Assembly: GCF_965638725.1 (NCBI RefSeq)
Contig: NC_134949.1
Span: 122,262,294 to 122,326,293, forward strand
Direction: 5' to 3'
Source: Aptenodytes patagonicus
Taxonomy: Eukaryota > Chordata > Aves > Sphenisciformes > Spheniscidae
Length of the DNA: 64,000 nt
Part shown: positions 56,601-64,000 of the stretch, piece after piece
How positions within the stretch are numbered: the first letter of the stretch is position 1
Layout: each line of letters starts with the position of its first letter
Translations under genes and position numbers: made by a program
Notes under the pieces: model-generated
What the model saw: the letters and a program-made list of their open reading frames with translations, nothing else
Database searches by the model: none
Told to the model about the DNA's origin: nothing

Positions 56601-59600
56601 GAATTTTACTAAGCAAGATTATAACATTCAATCTGTCAATTACCATAGGTGGTGGTATTCATCAAACAAATTATTACATGTTTTTTTTCAGGTGGCTCTG
56701 ACAGGCTTATACTTTCTATAGTAATAGCAGAGTTGTGCTTTTTTTTTTAATTATTTTTAAAAGCTAGTGGAACTTCTTTGTTCCAGGCTTTTTGATTCCT
56801 AAATTTAATGCAAACATTCTCAAATAAAGTGAAAATAATGTTTTCCCATGAAGTATTTTCTTTGTGAAGGGATATAAATATTAAAAATTGCTATTATCTG
56901 CCAAAATCTGAAACAGCTGCCTTTGTTATCATAAGCTTTTTGGCTGAACTGTAGCCATCTGTTGGATAAATATCTGAAAAAAATTAGTTATTTCCTTTGC
57001 TTGCTTATTTTCTGATGATCAAATGTAGTTTGGCATTCTCTGGGCTTATCTTAGTCTGTCAGCTTAGAAGAGTAAAAAATTCATGCATTGTGGAAATAAA
57101 TTCTGTAGTGGGATCCGTGAGGTTTTATTGAATTCTTTTCCTTTCAGGTTTTGTGCTTTCAGGAGTTATTTCCAAAAGTCAGTAGTCTATGGATATCACT
57201 TTAACTCTATTCTCCAAAAGGATTTTGCAGGCTTCAGTTTAGAGACTTCTTTTCCACACACGTTTCCTTTTTATAAAGAGAACTTGGTCATCATGCAAAA
57301 ACTATTTCATATTTTACAATGAAGAGCCACTCTTAAAATCAAATTCAGGATAACCCTTTAGATGTGCAAACAGACTTTGATTGCCCAGGTGAAATAGGAT
57401 GTATTTGTTCTGATTTCTTCCCACTGTAATAAAATATTAGACTGACATCAAAAAGCAATTTCAGAGTGATGGTCACTAACATGTTTTTAGAAGTTGTAGC
57501 CATTGGGACGTGATTAATAGTGTAACACACAACTGGTTAAAATAGAAAGTCAAGTCAGAGGTGTGTGGTGATTTATTTTTTTAATTATTATTTTGTTAAT
57601 TCCCCCCCCCGATGTGTTAGAAGTTTAAAGTGCATTCTTAGTCAGAGGACAGAGGTATGCGTTGCTTAAATTGTACATAGCCTGGGTTGTCAAAGATACC
57701 TAGTATAGGATACCAGGCAGAAGGACTTAGATGAAGTCCTCTAAATCTGGATATGGCTGCTTAGTTGGTGGTTTTGGTATAATTTTAGTGACTTCTGCCT
57801 GAGGTTTCCTCAGTTCACAGGTATTGCCTGTGCCTTCACACTGTTTCCCTTTGCTCAGTAGGCCACAGTCTGGTTTAGTTTCTAGTACTAGAAAACTTTC
57901 AGTCCAAACTTTCAGCCCTGATTTGTAACTTTTTAGCCTCGCTGCTTTGAAACAGTGCCATAGACTGGTGTGAAATAATTCAAAGCAAAATGCACCTTAT
58001 AAATAGCTAGGTAAATTTCAATTTTTGTATCAGAATAATTCCTTCTCCCACGGCATTGTTACTCTCATCTGTCTTCTGATACCTGAATTGTATACCAAAT
58101 GGGACACCTAGGATTCTGCATATCTCAAAGTTAATGGTAAAGAAGTCTTCTTTAGGAAGTGGAATATAAGGTAATTATGAGGCAGTTGGGTTTTTTTTTT
58201 AATAATTATTTTTGAAAGGTGGAAAATAAAGAGGAGAGAGAGATACCCTGCAGGTGATTCTAGCATGCATGCTTCCCTCCTGTTGGCAATCTGCTTGTTA
58301 AGACTTCTCTTCGCGTGGTCTGGTCCTTTGCTTGATGTTATAGACATTCTTATATGTGTCCTGAGACTTAGCCCTTGCCCTCCATAAGTCATTTTATGCA
58401 GTGTTCTTTGTATAAGAGAAAACATAGGATTACCATGAGCAAGATACAAGATCTGCTATGTGATGGAGCCTCACTGAAAGGGATTTATGTTCAATACGTT
58501 GAATTTATGGCAGTAACATGTAACATAAACCAAGTCTGCTATGCTCAATCTGTTCCACAACCATGAAATGACAGCATTAGGTCAATCCCTAGCACTTTGC
58601 AGCTGAGATCCAGATGTTGGATCCAACCAATAAAATACTGGTTTAAATGCATTCAGACTGCTTATAATCAACCCATGACAGTGAACACAGGCCTTGAATG
58701 TTACAACTGTATATACTTTTTTTAAAGGGCTGTGGGGAGAAAGTCTTTAAGCACAGAGGAAAGAGCTGCGTAGTCAAATAGGCAAAGGAGCTACCTGATG
58801 CACAGCTCCTGAGCTGTATATTGAAGTGCCGTTTGAGTAGCATGGGGTTTTTTTAACTCTTATGTTTATTGTTATTTCATTTCACTATAACTCTCTACTT
58901 TTTTAACAAAAGTAAGTTATTCTTAAGTTATGTACAAATTATTTATCCCAATCTTTATAAATCTTTATGTTACTTTCTTGTAGGCCAAACTAATCTGAAG
59001 AGTCCTCAGGATATTCAGGTCTATGTTGTAAATACAAATTTCACTCTAAGGTGGAACTACCCTGGGAATGATACCAATGTGACATTTTCAGCAGAATACC
59101 AGTGGTAAGTAGTAACTTTATTCTGAGCCAGAAATGTCTGATGCTTATTTGTGTGGAAGAGCATATTAATTAATTACTATGCTTCTTGATACTGCCATGT
59201 AAAACTTCTGGAGACTTTTTGAAAGTCTTGAAATGAAGTAGAATCCTAGTATTGTCCTTCGTTTGTCTAATTCATATGTAAAATTAGATTGTTCACTGAT
59301 AGTGATGTGTTATAAATGCAGAACACACTTGATAGTAATGCTTAATACTAGAGTGGTTCTTTGAGAAGATTCACCGGTACACTTAGAAATGTAGTATTTA
59401 GATTTATTTATTCTCTGTTTTGTTTTTTTAATTAAGCTACATTATGGACACACACACACACAGAATTTGAGATTTTCCGGGTAGCTTTTGAATAATTTGT
59501 CAGTGTTTATGAATCCAGATATCTGCAAATTTTAATCACCAGATGAAACAATCTAAATTTTATTCTTAAATGTTTGCTTGGCTTTCTTCAATTCTTTCAT

Positions 59601-62600
59601 GTACCAATACTTACGCATGCATATACATATACATTTGGTATTTTGTGGCACTTTCCTGACAAGTAAATATTAAAAAACACTTTGAAGATAAAATCACTTA
59701 AGAAGTTTGTGATTTTAGGATTTCCTAGTGTATGGTTTTGGATTAAAAAAAGAGCTCGCTTTCTTCAATGTGTAGATGAGAAACAGCTGCTTTGAAAATA
59801 GCTTCTGTAAAGCTAATTATTCCAACACTTATTGCTGAACTCCAGTTTTCTCCTTTGTGTTTTTCTTTTCCCCTAATCTACATACCTTGCTAATGTTAGA
59901 ATTGGGGGGTTTTTGCTGCTTTTATGCTCTTTTAAGCACTTCTTGCCATCAAGACTTTTAAATTTCTTCCAATGAATTATAAAATCATTGCCAGACCAGG
60001 GTCGTATACTAAGGATGTAATTCTGGATTTTGGCAGTTCTTTCATGCTGTTTTCTGACACTGTGTGTTTACATGGTGAATAAAGCAAACTGGTATCAGAC
60101 TTTGCAGACTGATAGTTAACCTTTGGTAATAAGGCTAAACTAATACATTAATACATTAAATTAATGAATTACATGGCAATATGAATTCTAGGGTAACTAA
60201 GTAGATAACACTGATTACACTGGTACTGGTGGTAAAACAGCATTAAATGGTGTGACATTTATTAGAAATGGAAAAAGAATCTCAAGACTTAAATTGTGTC
60301 TTGGTTTTATTTTTGGGGCGTTTTCTTTCTTACAGGTTTGGAAATACTGAGACAAATAAAACAGAATGGAAGGAGTTGCCTGGGTGTCAAAATGTTACTC
60401 TCACGGAATGTGACTTTTCCTCAGCAATAACTGAATACTATGATACACATCATGTGCATATAAGGGCTGAAAGAAGGGAAGAAGTGTCTCCATGGTCTAG
60501 CATTTTTGAAATGATTCCGTATTTTATAGGTATGAGCTCCATATATACTGCAACATTTTTAGTTGAATGTCCTTCAGCACATTATTGTGGAAAAATGTGT
60601 GTGGTTTCCATTGCTCATAACAACATGACCTAGTGGTTTTCTCAACCTTAATGTAATATAAGGTATTTGCAGGTCATAGAATGTTATGATTCTCTCTTTT
60701 CTGGAAAGGAGAAGGTATTCTAAGTGATGCTGTTTTTCTGACAGAATTTTCTGTCACTGTTTTTTTTCTAGATTTCAGAAAAATCCTTTTTGACAGTGGA
60801 CTTTTCTGGAAGTTTTCTTCTGACCTTGTGACTTTTCATTAGTTACAGTATAGAATGGTGCTGAAGCCTTCCCTCAATGTTGGATTGATTTGTTTGAGCT
60901 AGGTTTCTTGCCTTGCATGTTTTAGAATAACTTACACTGATTTTTTTTCACTGCAGATTCTGGAAAACATTCACTAGTAATATTGCATTTTAACTCTACT
61001 GCTTTTAGAACCAGCTAATGGTGGCTGTTTGTTAGGTTAGATTTCTATTAGATACTGCCTGAGATTCATGAAAACTAAGATCCTAATGGCAATTACTGTG
61101 ATCTTGTTACTGCCTCAGAAGAATTAAAAGTAAGATACTATAGGCAGTTACTGTGGTTTTATTAATGTAAATGATTTTTTTGGTGTTTTTTCTTTAAATA
61201 GTCATGCTTGACTTTTTTTCTTTTAATATTTGCAGCTCAGATTGGTCCCCCAGAAATAGAGTTGCAGTCCAGAAATGGAGTAATAAAAATTAAGGTTTCT
61301 CCTCCAGAAGCAAATCAGGTCCGAAAAATGTGGATATCTCATCTAGATTTTAAATATAATCTAGTTATCTGGGAAAACTCGTCAAATGCAGAGGTATGAT
61401 CGCTTCTTTTTTTTTTTTTTTTACTTTTTAACCTTAACATAACTGTGAAGCAATGTACTTCAGTTGCTTCATGCTCTAAAGTGGAATTGTTTAATTATGT
61501 AACTGTGTATAACTGTTGCTATGCAGTTTAAAAGTTGGGAGGGGATGTTTTCTTGGGGTTTTTTGGTTTTGTTTTCACTAGAGGATTGTATTAGATACTT
61601 TGTGATAAGAGTTTGTATTTCTGTTAAATGCTGGAGCCGCTTTCCAATGCATGAGGAAGAAGGTGAAACTATCTCAGATGTGTTGGAGTAGGAGCCACCC
61701 TCAGCCAGCAGGAACAGGGAGGGGAAAGAGTTCAAGGCAGTGGGAAGAAACATTTACAGTAAGGCATAGATATAGGGGAGGGGAGAGATAAGAGGTTAAC
61801 TTGATCTTGCTGAGACCATATAGCTTGACTACATCTGTCAGTACACTGTCCTGTGTCATTAACTAAGTTCTTTGTTTTTATACTGTAGGTTGGGGTTTTT
61901 AGGGATTCTCTTGAGGTCTTGTAATTGTGAACTAGTTCCCAAGCCATAATGTCCGTCTCGCACAGCAGATACAGCTATTCTGTAAAGACCAAAGTAGAAA
62001 CAGTCTTTTTTATCCTTTTAGGGGAATGGGTGCCAGCTAGATTAGGGTAGGAATTGAAGAGAGGTCTGTGTTCATTTGGAAGACCTAGTCATAATCATTA
62101 CACATCAAAGGGGACAAAAGGCTTTAAGTTAAGTACAAGCTGTATACAAAGGTCAGTCGCTGAAAAGTCTGGTAAACCAAAAGCAGGGAGGTAGCAGGAG
62201 GGGGAGGTGGGAGTGTTCATTCAATGAACTGAGGAATGGAAGTGTACTATTTCCCTTCTAAGTATGTGCCTGAATATTTGTGTGGTGAGTTATGCGTCAT
62301 GTAGAGCAGTGCCACAATCCTTCCGCACTTTCATGTGTTAAGGAGCATGAGATGTTCCTTCCTTTCAATCACATGGCTAAGTTGGAAACTTCCCTTTAGC
62401 ATTTATTCAACTCATGTATTGTCCTGCACTCCCTATTTTAGCATTTTTGATGGCATATTATATAAATGGGCTGAAACCTGGGGAAGAACAGTTATCTTCA
62501 TATGCTGTTTGCAATTGTTTCTTACAGTTCAGAAGTCGAAGTATTTTTCCTACTGACATAATTGATGATCTTGCACCAGACGCTACCTATTGTTTGAAAG

Positions 62601-63728
62601 TTCAAGCAACTCTTCCTTTGGACTTGAAAGAAGGCTTATTCAGTCCCATTCATTGTGTAAAAACTACCCGTAAAGGTACAGAGTAAAATCGTTTTATCTT
62701 AAAATGATTACTCAAGTTTAAACTTTGGAAAGTGAATTGTTCTAAAGCAATAGAAATATGCAGAAGTGCCAAGTTCCTCCTCATTTTGGTATAACAGCAA
62801 TCTTGACAGTTATGTACCTTTTCTATTTTAAATCAATATAAAATGTCACCTATCAATATTAGAGTTTTAATAGTACAAAAAGGCTTTTGCTCTGAGGCAA
62901 ATTCTGTCCATTAATTTGGACTGCAAAAACTACTTTCTGTATTTTGGAAAACTGGATATTTTTGAATTTGTGACTTTGAATCAGGAGGAAAAGGATGTAG
63001 ACAAAACAAAAGCCTTTTGTATACTTGGTACTAAATGAATGCATATAAAGTTGAGCTAAGCTTAAAAAAAAATACTGTTTTTATGCAAGCCTTGGTGAAT
63101 TTATTATTACAGATTCTGAAGAATGGCTTAGTGGCAGTTTGCCACATTTGCTTGTTTTGCGTGTCTAAGTTTAAATTCTTTTGTGTGCTGGTCAGATGTC
63201 AGTAAGTACTTTTAAATGTTTATTTCGGGGAAAAAAATAACAGTGTGGGAATGTAGAAAGTCCAATATTAGATTGAATGGATGGTACATCAAAATTACTT
63301 TATGTTTATGTGTGTGTATTTTACACATTTTTCTCATCGAGTTATTGCTGAACCAGTTTATTTCTACTAATCTCAATATTTCTGTACTTTTTTCTGAATT
63401 GATTTTTAACTGATTTTTTTTTTAGTAAAGGCTTAATATGCTGTGTATATCACAACTTTGATTTACCATCATTATAATGAAAACAGACAATTTATTTTTT
63501 TTAATTATTGAGTGTACCATGACCATTTACATGAGAAATGCTCATTAAGTGAGAAATTGCTGTGCATAATATAAAACTTCTCAGTAACTGGGTTTCCTTT
63601 TCATTTTGAGCAGTGAATGACCCATTCTGTGCAACAAACGTGAGCGTTCTTGCTTTGAATATGAAATTTCATCTGCATTGGAATAATCGGTATAAACAAC
63701 ATGTGAGCTACAATGTACAGTATCTCAT
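50216..63728 (+). CDS. IFNAR1: Interferon alpha/beta receptor subunit 1, 5' part (six exons; continues past the window)
   Basis: Low-affinity, TYK2-bound chain of the type I interferon receptor at the plasma membrane. Exons seen are 50216-50315, 58984-59104, 60336-60529, 61236-61393, 62528-62675 and 63614-63728; end phases 1,2,1,0,1,2. The 836 nt encode residues 1-278: signal peptide (1-34), subdomain 1 (34-138, starting GQTNLKSPQ as in human NLKSPQ), subdomain 2 (139-240, QIGPPEIEL; YNLVIWENSS; TYCLKVQA; HCVKTT) and the start of subdomain 3 (241-278). Seven N-glycosylation sequons are visible. Subdomain 4, the membrane span and the tail lie to the right of the window. Intron 1 is unusually long (8.7 kb) and contains an LTR in sense orientation. 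Confidence 0.95.
52840..53700 (+). repeat. Old CR1-like LINE fragment
   Basis: Decayed CR1 order: CTAGAGTATTGTGATTTTCTG, GAGAGAATACAAAAGAGAGC, AGATGTAGGTTAGACTCTGG and AACTTGAATCTCTTCTGC. The ends are approximate. Confidence 0.5.
54299..54779 (+). mobile_element. LTR, sense, inside IFNAR1 intron 1
   Basis: A promoter-like U3 with TATAAA at 54629-54634, a short hairpin (TTGGGGACCTTCCCCCAA at about 54669-54686), AATAAA at 54710-54715 and a terminal ATGATAACA. Its proposed start TGATATCA mirrors the end (reverse complement TGTTATCA), and CTAG (54295-54298, 54780-54783) flanks both ends, which would be a 4-bp duplication. The hairpin resembles GGGGACTTTCCCCTTGGG in the LTR at 48311-48878, so they may be distantly related. 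The left boundary is less sure than the right. Confidence 0.68.
54880..55330 (-). repeat. Old minus-strand CR1-like LINE fragment
   Basis: Reverse-oriented CR1 motifs in order: TCTCCTTTTCAGGCTGAAGA, GAAGCTGTTCCATACCTTAG, CACCCTTCTCTGCC and CACTCCAGAGCTGCACATGG. The ends are approximate. Confidence 0.55.
58984..59104 (+). CDS. IFNAR1: IFNAR1 exon 2
   Basis: GQTNLKSPQDIQVYV, NFTLRWNYPGND and NVTFSAEYQ match human NLKSPQKVEV, NFILRWN and NVTFSFDYQ. Acceptor CTTGTAG, donor GTAAGT, end phase 2. Confidence 0.95.
60336..60529 (+). CDS. IFNAR1: IFNAR1 exon 3
   Basis: EWKELPGCQNVTLTECDFSS and VHIRAERREEVSPWSS match human WIKLSGCQNITSTKCNFSS and RIRAEKENTSSW. Acceptor TTACAG, donor GTATGA, end phase 1. 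Confidence 0.95.
61236..61393 (+). CDS. IFNAR1: IFNAR1 exon 4
   Basis: AQIGPPEIELQSRNG through YNLVIWENSSNAE; human AQIGPPEVHLEAEDK and YSLVIWKNSSGVE. Donor GTATGA, phase 0. Confidence 0.95.
62528..62675 (+). CDS. IFNAR1: IFNAR1 exon 5
   Basis: LAPDATYCLKVQATL and LFSPIHCVKTT match human LSPETTYCLKVKAAL and VYSPVHCIKTT. Two in-frame donors six bases apart (GTAAAG at 62670, GTACAG at 62676) give ends at 62669 or 62675. Confidence 0.92.
63614..63728 (+). CDS. IFNAR1: IFNAR1 exon 6
   Basis: VNDPFCATNVSVLALNMKF, LHWNN and VSYNVQYL; human [20 protein letters not shown], LKWDY and FQVQWL. Acceptor GAGCAG, donor GTGAGT, end phase 2. It encodes the first half of subdomain 3. Confidence 0.88.
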
Positions 63729-64000
63729 GTGAGTTAAACAATTTCCATATCTCTGTTTAAACAGGTTATGTCATTCTAAATGCCATCCATTATATTTTGC
63801 AAATAGTTATTAGAAGTTAAGGTGAAATACTTAGCAAAAGTGGCTTGATGCATTCATCGAAACATTGGGTACATCATCTGGAAACAGTGTGGCTTTTAAA
63901 AGGATTGCGTCTAACATCACATCCTAGAATTTCATGGTACTAGGCTTCTTCTAAGAATGTTAAGTACCTGATGGAATGTTACATACCTGATGGAATGGAC
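63729..64000 (+). other. Start of IFNAR1 intron 6
   Basis: GTGAGT donor, then AT-rich sequence to the window edge. Nothing was recognised. Confidence 0.7.

Larger units (their letters stand above)
50316..58983 (+). other. IFNAR1 intron 1 (8.7 kb)
   Basis: GT-AG. It contains old CR1-like stretches (about 52840-53700, minus-strand 54880-55330), a sense LTR (54299-54779) and mononucleotide runs (for example T at 51626-51637, C at 57602-57610). No internal gene is supported. Confidence 0.75.
59105..63613 (+). other. IFNAR1 introns 2 to 5
   Basis: Introns 59105-60335, 60530-61235, 61394-62527 and 62676-63613 (exons between are listed separately). AT-rich, with a short (CA)n at about 59450-59461. 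No repeat family was recognised. Confidence 0.7.

Noticed and set aside
1..64000. CRISPR arrays, operons, tRNA or rRNA genes
   Set aside because: No spaced direct repeats, cloverleaf sequences or rRNA motifs were seen; the window is vertebrate nuclear DNA with spliced genes.

Overview
This window is bird genomic DNA. The evidence is many CR1 LINE copies, several ending in the CR1 3' motif (ATTCTATG repeats), together with ERVL-type LTRs and receptor genes with avian-like spacing. The high load of ERVL LTRs suggests a non-galliform bird, but the species cannot be fixed from sequence alone. It carries most of the class II cytokine receptor cluster, all on the + strand and head to tail: IFNAR2 (complete CDS, 8 coding exons, about 1513-20517), IL10RB (complete CDS, 7 exons, 22597-36971) and the 5' part of IFNAR1 (signal exon at 50216, five further exons, running off the right edge at 64000). 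I rebuilt exons by hand from splice sites, reading frame and similarity to the mammalian proteins. The exon phases are the conserved class II receptor pattern (1,2,1,0,1,0), and every junction keeps frame.

Layout: 1-253 is an LTR fragment. 1459-21900 is IFNAR2, whose 7.4-kb intron between exons 8064-8236 and 15674-15836 holds a complete but dead antisense ERVL-like provirus (9688-15602, 5-bp target duplication). 22230-23330 is the IL10RB CpG island and exon 1, followed by a solo LTR of the same ERVL family (perfect 5-bp target duplication) and a nested CR1-in-CR1 insertion. 26433-37515 holds the rest of IL10RB with its poly(A) signal. About 12.7 kb of intergenic DNA follows with no supported host gene and two solo LTRs of other ERV families (43701-44088, 48311-48878). 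49700-50620 is the IFNAR1 CpG island. The long IFNAR1 first intron contains a further sense-oriented LTR (54299-54779), and the ectodomain exons follow.

Function: IFNAR1 and IFNAR2 together form the type I interferon receptor. IL10RB is the shared second chain for IL-10, IL-22, IL-26 and type III interferon receptors. All act at the plasma membrane through JAK1/TYK2 and STATs.

I found no previously undescribed system. The points worth a second look are transcript-level: a GC-AG intron and a frame-changing transmembrane exon in IFNAR2 (predicted soluble isoform), alternative splice sites in IL10RB and IFNAR1, a provirus ending 71 bp upstream of an IFNAR2 exon, and sense LTRs with TATA and poly(A) signals beside or inside IFNAR1.
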